Below are positions 1 through 5,977 of a stretch of 5,977 nt of DNA, piece after piece (the first letter of the stretch is position 1; every line of letters starts with the position of its first letter). The position numbers and the translations under genes were made by a program. Below the pieces are notes generated by a model. The model was given only the letters and a program-made list of their open reading frames with translations, ran no database searches and was not told the DNA's origin. This stretch comes from Negativicutes bacterium UBA1444 (GTDB lineage Bacteria; Bacillota; Negativicutes; UBA1444). The stretch covers positions 4,158 to 10,134 of the forward strand of contig DCTI01000208.1 of NCBI GenBank assembly GCA_002329525.1, in the 5' to 3' direction.

Positions 1-656
1 CCGGTACCGGCTCGAATGATACCCTGGCTTCGATCCGTCTGACCCAGGAAGCGGAAAAACTCGGCGTCCACGGGGCGATGTTGGTGGGGCCCTATTATAA
101 CAAGCCGCCGCAGGAAGGCTTCTATCAACATTTCAAAATGATTGCCGAGCAAACCGAATTGCCACTTATCGTTTACAATGTACCGGGGCGAACCGCTTCG
201 AACATTCTGCCGCCGACCATTGCCCGGTTATCCGAGATTCCGAACATTGTCGCGGTGAAGGAAGCCAGCGGCAGCCTGGATCAGGTTTCGGAAATCGTTC
301 GCACGGCGCGACCCGGCTTTCAGGTATACAGCGGCGACGATGCGCTGACTCTGCCGGTGCTGGCGGTGGGCGGTTGCGGCATCATCAGCGTGGCCGGCCA
401 TGCGGTGGCCGAGCGCATGCAGGAGATGATCGGCGCCTATCTCGCCGGTGACGTTAAAAAAGCCCAGACAATTCATCTGGAGTTGATGCCATTCTTCAAG
501 GTGATTTTTGTGACTACCAATCCGATTCCGATCAAAACTGCTGTCAATCTGATGGGCTTGACCGGCGGCAACTTCCGTCCGCCGATGGTTCCGCCAACCG
601 CCGCGGAAACCGAACAGTTGCGCAACGTAATGCGGAATTTGCACATCATCGCTTAA
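1..656 (+). CDS. dapA: 4-hydroxy-tetrahydrodipicolinate synthase, 5'-truncated by the window edge
   Basis: DapA condenses pyruvate with aspartate semialdehyde, the first committed step toward diaminopimelate, lysine and, in spore-formers, dipicolinate; it is a cytosolic TIM-barrel aldolase. The reading frame is open from the window edge (first full codon at 3) and gives 217 residues. The family is about 290 long, so roughly 75 N-terminal residues, including the pyruvate-side Thr-Thr motif, lie outside the window. Visible signatures, numbered from the first full codon: GTGSNDT at 1-7; PYYNKPPQEG with the catalytic-triad Tyr around 31-32; YNVPGRT at 58-64, with the catalytic Tyr58 and substrate-carboxylate Arg63; VKEASG with the Schiff-base Lys86 (codon 258-260); GGCGIISV; and the C-terminal NPIPIKTAVNLMGL. 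An ATG at 78 is internal, not the start. A terminator follows 20 bases after the stop, so dapA ends its transcript. Paralogues of the N-acetylneuraminate lyase family are the main alternative, but the motif set fits DapA well. Confidence 0.95.
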   Translation, partial: GTGSNDTLASIRLTQEAEKLGVHGAMLVGPYYNKPPQEGFYQHFKMIAEQTELPLIVYNVPGRTASNILPPTIARLSEIPNIVAVKEASGSLDQVSEIVRTARPGFQVYSGDDALTLPVLAVGGCGIISVAGHAVAERMQEMIGAYLAGDVKKAQTIHLELMPFFKVIFVTTNPIPIKTAVNLMGLTGGNFRPPMVPPTAAETEQLRNVMRNLHIIA

Positions 657-675
657 GCGCTTCCGCAGTATCCAG

Positions 676-707
676 AAAACGGCCCTCCATGACGGAAGGC
701 CGTTTTT
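676..707 (+). terminator. Rho-independent terminator after dapA
   Basis: A GC-rich stem is followed directly by a T run. AAAACGGCC (676-684) pairs with GGCCGTTTT (698-706). After one C/A mismatch the stem continues as TCC (686-688) with GGA (694-696), closing a 5-base loop (689-693). The T run at 703-707 completes the signal. It separates dapA from the RNase J gene. Confidence 0.88.
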
Positions 708-708
708 A

Positions 709-737
709 TTGTTGCTAGCGAGATTTTGGGTTATAAT
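709..737 (+). promoter_or_regulatory. Probable sigma-A type promoter for RNase J
   Basis: A perfect TATAAT box lies at 732-737. The hexamer TTGTTG at 709-714 sits 17 bases upstream and matches the -35 consensus at only 3 of 6 positions, and no TGn extended -10 is present. Transcription would begin near 743-745, giving a leader of about 39 bases before the TTG start at 783. Its place just after the dapA terminator and before a strong ribosome binding site supports a real promoter. The weak -35 is the main doubt. Confidence 0.55.
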
Positions 738-770
738 ATTATGAATGCAGTGCGCGGCATCATATCATTT

Positions 771-777
771 GGAGGTG
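771..777 (+). promoter_or_regulatory. Ribosome binding site that fixes the TTG start of RNase J
   Basis: GGAGGTG lies 6 bases (counted from GGAGGT) before the TTG at 783. The earlier in-frame candidates, TTG 726 and ATG 741, have no comparable site and lie at or before the predicted transcription start, so they are disfavoured. Confidence 0.88.
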
Positions 778-782
778 AAAGT

Positions 783-2447
783 TTGACCAAACAAACCGAA
801 AAAATACAAATTATTCCGTTGGGTGGCTTGGGCGAAATCGGCAAAAATATGACGGTTTTCCGTTACGGTGACGACATGATCGTGATCGACGCCGGGTTGA
901 TGTTCCCGGAAGACGATATGTTGGGCATCGATTTGGTAATTCCGGATTATTCCTATTTAGTCGAGAATAAGGATAAGGTTCGGGCCATATTTATCACCCA
1001 CGGCCATGAAGATCATATTGGCGCCTTGCCGTTCGTGCTGAAGGAGCTGGAGGTTCCGGTGTATGGAACCCCGTTGGCTCTGGGAATTCTGCAGGGCCGG
1101 CTCAAAGAAAAAGGCGTTTCCACAGCCGATCTTCATCCGATCAAACCCGGCGACCAGCATCAGATCGGTTCATTCACCATCGGTTTTATTCGCGTGAACC
1201 ACAGCATCGCCGATGCCGTGGCCATTTACCTGAAAACACCGGTCGGCACGATTCTGCATACCGGCGACTTCAAAATCGATCATACGCCGGTGGATGGACA
1301 GGTGACCGGCTTTCACCGGTTCGCCGAACTGGGCGACGAAGGCGTTCTGGTCATGCTGTCCGACAGCACCAATGCCGAACGGCCGGGCTTTACCAAAAGC
1401 GAACGTTGTGTGGGCGAATCCTTTGACGAGAAGTTCCGGGCAGCGCAAAACCGGATCATTATTGCCAGTTTTTCGTCCAACGTCCACCGTCTGCAGCAGG
1501 CGATTGACGCCGCTTTCAAGTATGGCCGGAAAGTCGCGGTAGTCGGCCGGAGCATGCTGAATGTCGTGGGAATCGCCATGGAGCTGGGATACCTGAAAGT
1601 GGCGGACGGCGTATTGATCGACATTTCCGAGATCAACAATTATCCGCCCAACCGGATCGTCATTCTGACAACCGGCAGCCAAGGCGAACCAATGTCGGCC
1701 CTGACCCGGATGGCGATGGCGGACCATCGAAAAGTCGAGATCCTGCCGGGCGACACGGTCATGATTTCCGCAACGCCGATTCCCGGCAACGAAAAGTTGG
1801 TCGCGCGCACAGTTGACTATCTTTTCAAACAGGGTGCGGATGTCATTTACGACTCTTCTTCGGGAATTCATGTATCCGGACATGGCAGCCAGGAAGAATT
1901 GAAACTCATGCTGAACCTGGTGCGGCCGAAGTACTTTATTCCGGTTCATGGAGAATACCGCATGTTAAAACTCCATGCCAAGATCGCACAGGATTTGGGG
2001 ATTCCCAAGGAGAACACCTTTATTGCCGAGAATGGTTCGGTGTTGGAGTTCACGGCGGATTCCGGCGCGATGGTCGGCAAGGTGAATGCGGGAGCCTTGC
2101 TGGTGGATGGCCTGGGTGTAGGCGACATCGGCAATATTGTGATGCGGGACCGGCGCCAACTGTCGCAGGATGGCATTCTGATCGCCGTGATCGCCATGGA
2201 CAAGGAGAATGGCTGTGTAGTCTCCGGCCCGGAAATCGTATCCCGGGGCTTTGTATATGTCCGTGAATCGGAACAATTGATGGAAGAAGCGCGGGCGAAG
2301 ATACAGGAGGCGCTGGATCGCTGCGAAGCCAGCGGGTCCAGCGATTGGGGAACGATCAAAAACAGCGTGAGGGATATATTGGGGAAATTTCTCTATGAAA
2401 AGACCCGCCGGCGACCGATGATCATGCCGATTATTCTCGAAGTATAA
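783..2447 (+). CDS. rnj: Ribonuclease J (metallo-beta-lactamase/beta-CASP exo- and endoribonuclease)
   Basis: RNase J degrades and matures mRNA and rRNA, acting as a 5'-3' exonuclease that prefers 5'-monophosphate ends and also as an endonuclease, with two Zn ions in the active site. From the TTG start the protein is 554 residues, essentially the length of Bacillus RNase J1 (555). Motifs in order: LGGLGEIGKN near the N terminus; the metal site HGHEDH at 73-78; metal ligands H140 and D162 (in HTGDFKID); the beta-CASP region with SDSTNAERPGFT, ASFSSNVHRLQQ and TTGSQGEP; HVSGHGSQEE at 363-372, whose HxSGH loop binds the RNA phosphate; and H389 in PVHGEYR. The C-terminal domain ends in TRRRPMIMPIILEV, typical of the family. 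All catalytic residues are present. The order dapA - rnj resembles dapA - rnjB in Bacillus, but whether the protein acts as J1 or J2, or is the only RNase J in the genome, cannot be told from this window. Confidence 0.96.
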   Translation: MTKQTEKIQIIPLGGLGEIGKNMTVFRYGDDMIVIDAGLMFPEDDMLGIDLVIPDYSYLVENKDKVRAIFITHGHEDHIGALPFVLKELEVPVYGTPLALGILQGRLKEKGVSTADLHPIKPGDQHQIGSFTIGFIRVNHSIADAVAIYLKTPVGTILHTGDFKIDHTPVDGQVTGFHRFAELGDEGVLVMLSDSTNAERPGFTKSERCVGESFDEKFRAAQNRIIIASFSSNVHRLQQAIDAAFKYGRKVAVVGRSMLNVVGIAMELGYLKVADGVLIDISEINNYPPNRIVILTTGSQGEPMSALTRMAMADHRKVEILPGDTVMISATPIPGNEKLVARTVDYLFKQGADVIYDSSSGIHVSGHGSQEELKLMLNLVRPKYFIPVHGEYRMLKLHAKIAQDLGIPKENTFIAENGSVLEFTADSGAMVGKVNAGALLVDGLGVGDIGNIVMRDRRQLSQDGILIAVIAMDKENGCVVSGPEIVSRGFVYVRESEQLMEEARAKIQEALDRCEASGSSDWGTIKNSVRDILGKFLYEKTRRRPMIMPIILEV

Positions 2448-2450
2448 ACG

Positions 2451-2475
2451 GGAACCGAGACATCGTCTCGGTTCC
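2451..2475 (+). other. Stem-loop 1 in the rnj-ftsK gap
   Basis: This is a perfect 11-bp inverted repeat with a 3-base loop: GGAACCGAGAC (2451-2461), ATC, GTCTCGGTTCC (2465-2475), starting 3 bases after the RNase J stop codon. No T run follows, so it does not look like a standard intrinsic terminator. A role as an mRNA 3'-end stabiliser, processing site or partial attenuator is inference only. Confidence 0.75.
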
Positions 2476-2491
2476 TGCCGTATAGGCAGGA
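2473..2491 (+). other. Stem-loop 2 in the rnj-ftsK gap, overlapping stem-loop 1
   Basis: TCCTGCC (2473-2479) pairs with GGCAGGA (2485-2491) around a 5-base loop. Its 5' arm shares bases 2473-2475 with the 3' arm of stem-loop 1, so the two full stems cannot both be complete; either stem-loop 1 loses its basal three pairs or they compete. No T tract follows here either. Confidence 0.6.
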
Positions 2492-2520
2492 GTTCTGGGT
2501 TTGGCGTAGAAAAACTGCAT

Positions 2521-2527
2521 AGAGGTG
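2521..2527 (+). promoter_or_regulatory. Ribosome binding site that fixes the TTG start of ftsK
   Basis: AGAGGTG ends 7 bases before the TTG at 2535. There is no in-frame ATG near the N terminus that would keep the first membrane segment intact, so TTG is the best start. Confidence 0.8.
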
Positions 2528-2534
2528 AATTTTA

Positions 2535-4787
2535 TTGCCGAAAAAAGACACACCGCCTGCTGCGGGGACGAAATTTGAAATCGCCGGAGTCGTCATTATC
2601 GCGGCTTCCTTGTTGCTGGCGGCCGGTTTGCTGGATTTCAGCGTCGGTCGCGTTGGCTATTTTTCCGCCAAAGTACTCCGATACGGATTTGGCGCGGGCG
2701 CTCCCGGAATCGTGATCTTGTTGTTGATTGTTGGCGTGCGTTATATTACGGCGCACGCGCATATTGTCTACTCACGCCGGTTTGGCGGCTATGTGCTGGC
2801 TTATCTCGGCGTGCTGGCCTTGTATCATCATTATCTGGTGCCGGCCGACCAGGAAATTCTGCCGGCCCGATTGCCGGATGCCGGCGGACTAGCCGGCGGC
2901 ACCATCGTGATCATTCTGCGTAGATTCTTCGCCATGGACGGCACCTCTATTTTTTTATGGGCCTGGGTTGTCTGCGCGTTGCTCGTGGCGACTCAGTTTT
3001 CCCTGTCCGCTTGGTGTGCAAAAATCCTCGGCTGGGGCGCTGCCATTCCGAAGCTGTTTTCCCGCCAGCCAAAGCCGGTTGCCGAGCCTGCCGCAGATTC
3101 CGCCGCTCGGCCCGTAACCGCCAGACCGGTGCCGAATCGGACGCTTGACGAGCCGGATTCACTGCGGCCGGCGTTAAAGCCGACATTTTATAATCAGGCA
3201 AAAGACGAATCCGTCCGCCCGTTGCCGACGTTGCCGCTGGACACGCCGCTGGCCGCCGTTGTGGAATTGCCGGAAAAACCGATCGAAGTGCCGTCCCTGT
3301 CAAAAGACGTCGTGGCGCCATCACCGGCCGTTGCGGCGCCGGGCGCAGCCACCGGGATCAAATATAAACTGCCGCCTTTATCGTTGCTGAAAAAGGGCAC
3401 CGGTTCCCGAAATTCCCGCCTGGACAAGCAGATCGAGGAGCATGCCCGGACCCTGGAACACACGCTGGACAGCTTCGGAATCCAGGCCCGGGTCGTACAT
3501 GCGACTCAGGGACCGGCGGTGACCAGGTATGAGCTGGAACCGGCTCCGGGAGTGAAAATTAGCCGGATTGTCAGCCTGTCGGATGATATTGCCTTAAAGC
3601 TGGCTGCGCCAAGCATCCGGATCGAGGCCCCCATACCGGGCAAATCGGTGATTGGCATCGAAGTGCCCAATCGGGAGCCTTTTGGTGTGATGCTGCGCGA
3701 AGTCCTGGAAAGCGAGGAATATCAAAAGGCCCAATCCCTGCTGACCGTGGCGCTGGGCAAAGACATCGCCGGACAGGCAATCATGGCCGACCTGGCCAAA
3801 ATGCCGCACCTTTTGGTCGCCGGCGCGACCGGTTCCGGCAAGAGTATTTGCATCAATATTTTGATTTCCAGTATTCTGTTCCGGGCGAATCCGGATTCCG
3901 TCAAGTTTTTGCTGGTGGATCCCAAGGTCGTGGAACTGTCGAATTATAACGGAATTCCGCACCTGGTGGCGCCGGTCGTCACAGAACCGAAGAAAGCCGC
4001 GTCCGCCCTCAAATGGACCGTGCAGGAAATGGAACGGCGGTACGCTTTGTTCGCGGCTGCCGGCGTACGGGATGTAACCCGTTATAATGAAGTGAATCCC
4101 GAAGAGAAATTACCGCTGATCGTGGTAATTATCGACGAATTGGCGGACTTGATGATGGTGGCGCCGGTGGACGTCGAGGACTCGATTTGCCGGCTGGCAC
4201 AAATGGCCCGTGCCTCGGGAATTCATCTGGTCATTGCGACGCAACGGCCTTCGGTTGATGTCATTACCGGCACCATCAAGGCCAATATTCCGTCCCGAAT
4301 TTCTTTCGCGGTGTCGTCCCAAATCGATTCGCGGACGATTTTGGACATGGCCGGCGCCGAAAAACTTCTGGGCAAGGGTGACATGCTGTTTTATCCGGTC
4401 GGCGCCAATAAGCCGGTGCGATTACAGGGAGCCTATATTTCCGACGGCGAGATCGAAGCCGTGGTCAAATATATCAAGGATTCCGGCGGCGCCGAGGAAG
4501 AAGCGGAGGTTCCGCTGTTCGAGGAAACGGTTTCCGCGAGTCAGACGGCGAAATTTGAGGATGACCTGCTGGAAGACTCCGTCAAACTTGTGTTGGAAAC
4601 CGGACAGGCGTCGGTTTCCCTGCTACAGCGGAAATTTCGCATCGGTTACACCCGCGCGGCCCGTCTGGTCGACATGATGGAGGAAATGCAGATCGTTACG
4701 CCGGCGAACGGGAGCAAGCCGCGGGAAGTGATCATGAATTCGGATCAAGTTTTCACTCGCTATTTTCAAAAGACAGGAAACGCATAG
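2535..4787 (+). CDS. ftsK: FtsK/SpoIIIE-family septal DNA translocase
   Basis: This is a membrane-anchored hexameric ATPase that pumps double-stranded DNA through the closing division septum and, in spore-formers, into the forespore. The 750 residues compare with 787 in Bacillus SpoIIIE. The N-terminal part has about four hydrophobic segments (around 15-35, 53-73, 83-100 and 136-157), with another short hydrophobic stretch near 118-131. A Pro/Ala/Val-rich linker spans about 176-275. The motor domain carries Walker A GATGSGKS at 430-437 (Lys436) and Walker [11 protein letters not shown] with Asp534-Glu535, followed by the family signatures [12 protein letters not shown] and [11 protein letters not shown]. 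The C-terminal winged-helix gamma domain, about 674-739 ([20 protein letters not shown]), reads directional DNA motifs. All key residues are intact. It starts with TTG, and its stop codon overlaps the mnmH ribosome binding site. Whether it serves in vegetative division, sporulation or both is not decidable here. SpoIIIE would be an equally valid name. Confidence 0.96.
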   Translation: MPKKDTPPAAGTKFEIAGVVIIAASLLLAAGLLDFSVGRVGYFSAKVLRYGFGAGAPGIVILLLIVGVRYITAHAHIVYSRRFGGYVLAYLGVLALYHHYLVPADQEILPARLPDAGGLAGGTIVIILRRFFAMDGTSIFLWAWVVCALLVATQFSLSAWCAKILGWGAAIPKLFSRQPKPVAEPAADSAARPVTARPVPNRTLDEPDSLRPALKPTFYNQAKDESVRPLPTLPLDTPLAAVVELPEKPIEVPSLSKDVVAPSPAVAAPGAATGIKYKLPPLSLLKKGTGSRNSRLDKQIEEHARTLEHTLDSFGIQARVVHATQGPAVTRYELEPAPGVKISRIVSLSDDIALKLAAPSIRIEAPIPGKSVIGIEVPNREPFGVMLREVLESEEYQKAQSLLTVALGKDIAGQAIMADLAKMPHLLVAGATGSGKSICINILISSILFRANPDSVKFLLVDPKVVELSNYNGIPHLVAPVVTEPKKAASALKWTVQEMERRYALFAAAGVRDVTRYNEVNPEEKLPLIVVIIDELADLMMVAPVDVEDSICRLAQMARASGIHLVIATQRPSVDVITGTIKANIPSRISFAVSSQIDSRTILDMAGAEKLLGKGDMLFYPVGANKPVRLQGAYISDGEIEAVVKYIKDSGGAEEEAEVPLFEETVSASQTAKFEDDLLEDSVKLVLETGQASVSLLQRKFRIGYTRAARLVDMMEEMQIVTPANGSKPREVIMNSDQVFTRYFQKTGNA

Positions 4788-4790
4788 GAG
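4786..4790 (+). promoter_or_regulatory. Ribosome binding site of mnmH, overlapping the ftsK stop
   Basis: AGGAG uses the last two bases of the ftsK TAG stop (4785-4787) and lies 6 bases before the ATG at 4797. Ribosomes terminating on ftsK would therefore sit on the mnmH initiation site, which suggests translational coupling. Confidence 0.8.
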
Positions 4791-4796
4791 CGCTCA

Positions 4797-5846
4797 ATGC
4801 AGGTAATATCAATCGAACAGGCGATGGGGCTGCCGAAATGTTTGTTTATAGACACCCGTTCGCCTTCGGAATTTGAACAGGGACACATCCCGGGAGCCAT
4901 TAACGTACCTTTACTGGAAGACGAGGAACGGGCCGTGGTCGGCACGCTTTACAAGCAATGCGGACAGGAGCAGGCCAAGCAGAAGGGGCTGGAATTTGTA
5001 TCCGGCAAGTTGGCGGACATGGTCAGGAAGATTTCGGATTGCCGGGCTGCCATGCCCGATGCCGCTTTGATCGTGTATTGCTGGCGGGGAGGAATGCGCT
5101 CGAAATCGGTTGTGACGGTTTTGGAGCTGATGGGGATTGCCGGCTGTCAGTTGGCGGGAGGCTACAAGGCCTATCGTCGCCATGTGCAGGAACGGTTGAC
5201 CGAGTTTTCCCTGCAACCAACCCTGATTGTGTTGTGTGGTTCGACCGGATCAGGAAAAACGACTTTGCTGCAATTGCTGGCGGACCGACAAGTGCCGGTG
5301 ATTGACCTGGAACAACTGGCCAATCATCGCGGGTCGGCGTTCGGCCAGGTTGGTCTCGGCCGGCCGGCCACCGCGCAGAACTTCGACGCCCAACTGTTGC
5401 TGCTGCTGGAGCAGTACAACCGGGAGCCTTTTATCGTATTGGAATGCGAAAGCAAACGGGTCGGCAATGTTTACCTGCCGGACCGGTTATGCGACGCCAT
5501 GCGGACCGGGCGACGAGTCCTGATCCGAAGCGGCATCGATACGCGGGTTCGGCGGTTGATTGCGGAGTATACGGATGTTTTGCAGCCACAGGATCCGCAA
5601 ATTATTACGAGTATTACGTCGCTCACCAAACGACTCGGCAAGAAAAAGGTGGCGGGCTTGCTCCTTGATTATGAAGAAGGGCGCCTGACGGAATTCACTC
5701 GGACTTTGCTGGCGGATTATTACGATCCCTTATATGGATACGAGACGGCCTCGCCGGAGAGCTTTGATCTGGTTGTCGAGGCCGAGGACCTGGATCGGGC
5801 GGCAACGGAGATTTCCCAATATATCGACCGTCTCAAAAGGAGGTAG
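4797..5846 (+). CDS. mnmH: tRNA 2-selenouridine synthase (rhodanese + P-loop)
   Basis: MnmH (SelU, YbbB) replaces the sulfur of 2-thiouridine at wobble position 34 of tRNA-Lys, -Glu and -Gln with selenium. It works through a geranylated intermediate and uses selenophosphate from SelD. The protein has 349 residues (E. coli 364). Residues about 1-130 form a rhodanese domain, with FIDTRSPSEFEQGHIPGAIN (17-36), DEERAVVGTLYKQCG (42-56) and the catalytic loop YCWRGGMRS with Cys95, which aligns with the essential Cys97 of E. coli. The second half carries a P-loop, GSTGSGKT at 148-155 (Lys154), then DLEQLANHRGSAFG (170-183), ECESKRVGNVYLP (216-228) and DYYDPLYGYE near the end, all matching the family order. 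It lies 9 bases after ftsK and 7 bases before the rodZ-like gene, so it is almost certainly co-transcribed. No selD or other selenium gene is in the window. A plain rhodanese is ruled out by the fused P-loop domain. Confidence 0.95.
   Translation: MQVISIEQAMGLPKCLFIDTRSPSEFEQGHIPGAINVPLLEDEERAVVGTLYKQCGQEQAKQKGLEFVSGKLADMVRKISDCRAAMPDAALIVYCWRGGMRSKSVVTVLELMGIAGCQLAGGYKAYRRHVQERLTEFSLQPTLIVLCGSTGSGKTTLLQLLADRQVPVIDLEQLANHRGSAFGQVGLGRPATAQNFDAQLLLLLEQYNREPFIVLECESKRVGNVYLPDRLCDAMRTGRRVLIRSGIDTRVRRLIAEYTDVLQPQDPQIITSITSLTKRLGKKKVAGLLLDYEEGRLTEFTRTLLADYYDPLYGYETASPESFDLVVEAEDLDRAATEISQYIDRLKRR
5837..5844 (+). promoter_or_regulatory. Ribosome binding site of the rodZ-like gene, overlapping the mnmH end
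   Basis: AAGGAGGT is a full Shine-Dalgarno match. It covers the last Arg codons of mnmH and the first base of its TAG stop, and ends 9 bases before the ATG at 5854. It decides between that ATG and the out-of-frame ATG at 5849, whose reading frame closes after about 20 codons. Confidence 0.85.
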
Positions 5847-5853
5847 GGATGCC

Positions 5854-5977
5854 ATGGATAAGATCGGGAATTTGCTCTCGTCGGAACGGAAGAAGCGGGG
5901 GCTGGAAATAGCGGATATTGAACACGCCACGGGGATCCGGGCCGTGTACCTGAACGCGCTGGAGCAGAGCCGGTATG
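5854..5977 (+). CDS. rodZ: RodZ-like helix-turn-helix protein, N-terminal 41 codons only
   Basis: The reading frame runs from ATG 5854 off the end of the window (41 codons plus one base). The visible part begins MDKIGNLLSSERKKRGLEIA and continues through ADIEHATGIRAVYLNALEQSRY. This is the pattern of the RodZ-type Xre/HTH_25 domain: IG..L...R...GL.....IE..TGIR..YL.ALE...Y. RodZ is usually a bitopic membrane protein whose cytoplasmic helix-turn-helix binds MreB and helps keep rod shape. The transmembrane segment and extracellular domain would lie downstream, so membrane anchoring is not seen here. A rodZ homologue (ymfM) sits downstream of spoIIIE in Bacillus, which supports the call. A soluble Xre-family DNA-binding regulator is the alternative. 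The strong ribosome binding site inside the mnmH end points to coupled expression. Confidence 0.82.
   Translation, partial: MDKIGNLLSSERKKRGLEIADIEHATGIRAVYLNALEQSRY

Noticed and set aside
78..656. ATG at 78 as the start of a short DapA-like protein
   Set aside because: The frame is open back to the window edge and encodes conserved DapA residues (GTGSNDT...LTQEAEKLGV) upstream of this Met, so it is internal.
726..782. N-terminal extension of RNase J starting at TTG 726 or ATG 741
   Set aside because: No Shine-Dalgarno precedes either codon, the stretch covers the likely -10 box and transcription start, and homologous sequence begins only after TTG 783, which has an excellent ribosome binding site.
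1170..1949. Long antisense open frame opposite RNase J
   Set aside because: It matches no recognisable family, lies wholly inside a strongly conserved gene and is the expected shadow of GC-biased third positions on the other strand. The other antisense and shifted frames over dapA, ftsK and mnmH were rejected for the same reason.
2451..2491. Intrinsic terminator after RNase J
   Set aside because: The stems are strong but no T run follows either of them, so termination is not supported; they are listed as stem-loops only.
2493..2520. Separate promoter for ftsK
   Set aside because: TTGGCG at 2501 could serve as a -35, but no credible -10 lies 16-18 bases downstream of it.
3061..3360. Possible foreign insertion or repeat array in the Pro/Ala-rich linker of FtsK
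   Set aside because: Low-complexity, poorly conserved linkers between membrane and motor domains are normal in this family, and no true DNA repeat unit was visible.
4210..4677. Shifted-frame open frame of 155 codons inside ftsK
   Set aside because: The translation is rich in Arg, Pro and Trp as expected of an out-of-frame reading, has no recognisable domain and covers the conserved translocase motor and gamma regions.
5849..5911. ATG 5849 as the start of the last gene
   Set aside because: Its frame reaches a stop after about 20 codons, whereas ATG 5854 opens a frame with a clear RodZ-type helix-turn-helix sequence.

Overview
The window looks like a conserved chromosomal housekeeping stretch of a low-to-mid GC Gram-positive-lineage bacterium (Bacillota). 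Clostridia or Negativicutes are a plausible guess, but no marker in the window fixes the class. The signs are strong AGGAGG-type ribosome binding sites, TTG start codons on two genes, an RNase J very close to the Bacillus type, and the gene order dapA - RNase J - ftsK/spoIIIE - rodZ, which matches the Bacillus dapA-rnjB...spoIIIE...rodZ(ymfM) neighbourhood. All five genes lie on the + strand and fill nearly the whole window. No mobile element, CRISPR array, RNA gene or stretch of more than 300 bases without a gene was seen.

Layout: (1) 1-656, the C-terminal three quarters of dapA (4-hydroxy-tetrahydrodipicolinate synthase, lysine/diaminopimelate/dipicolinate pathway), closed by a clear intrinsic terminator at 676-707. 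(2) A new transcription unit follows, with a perfect TATAAT box at 732-737 and a strong Shine-Dalgarno sequence in front of a TTG start at 783. It encodes a 554-residue ribonuclease J (to 2447). (3) An 87-base gap contains two adjoining stem-loops without a U-tract. (4) 2535-4787 encodes a 750-residue membrane-anchored FtsK/SpoIIIE DNA translocase, also with a TTG start. (5) 4797-5846 encodes MnmH (SelU), the rhodanese/P-loop tRNA 2-selenouridine synthase. (6) 5854 to the window end is the first 41 codons of a RodZ-type helix-turn-helix protein.

ftsK, mnmH and rodZ are tightly packed, with each downstream ribosome binding site overlapping the upstream stop codon, so they are very probably one translationally coupled operon. 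RNase J may be read through into it, since no terminator is visible between them. The genes serve different basic processes: cell-wall precursor/lysine synthesis, mRNA turnover, chromosome translocation at the septum, tRNA wobble modification and cell-shape control. The least routine element is mnmH sitting between the translocase and rodZ, which predicts selenium use in tRNA and a selD gene elsewhere in the genome. I found no convincing evidence of an undescribed system; the remaining points of interest are the regulatory architecture and the mnmH insertion.
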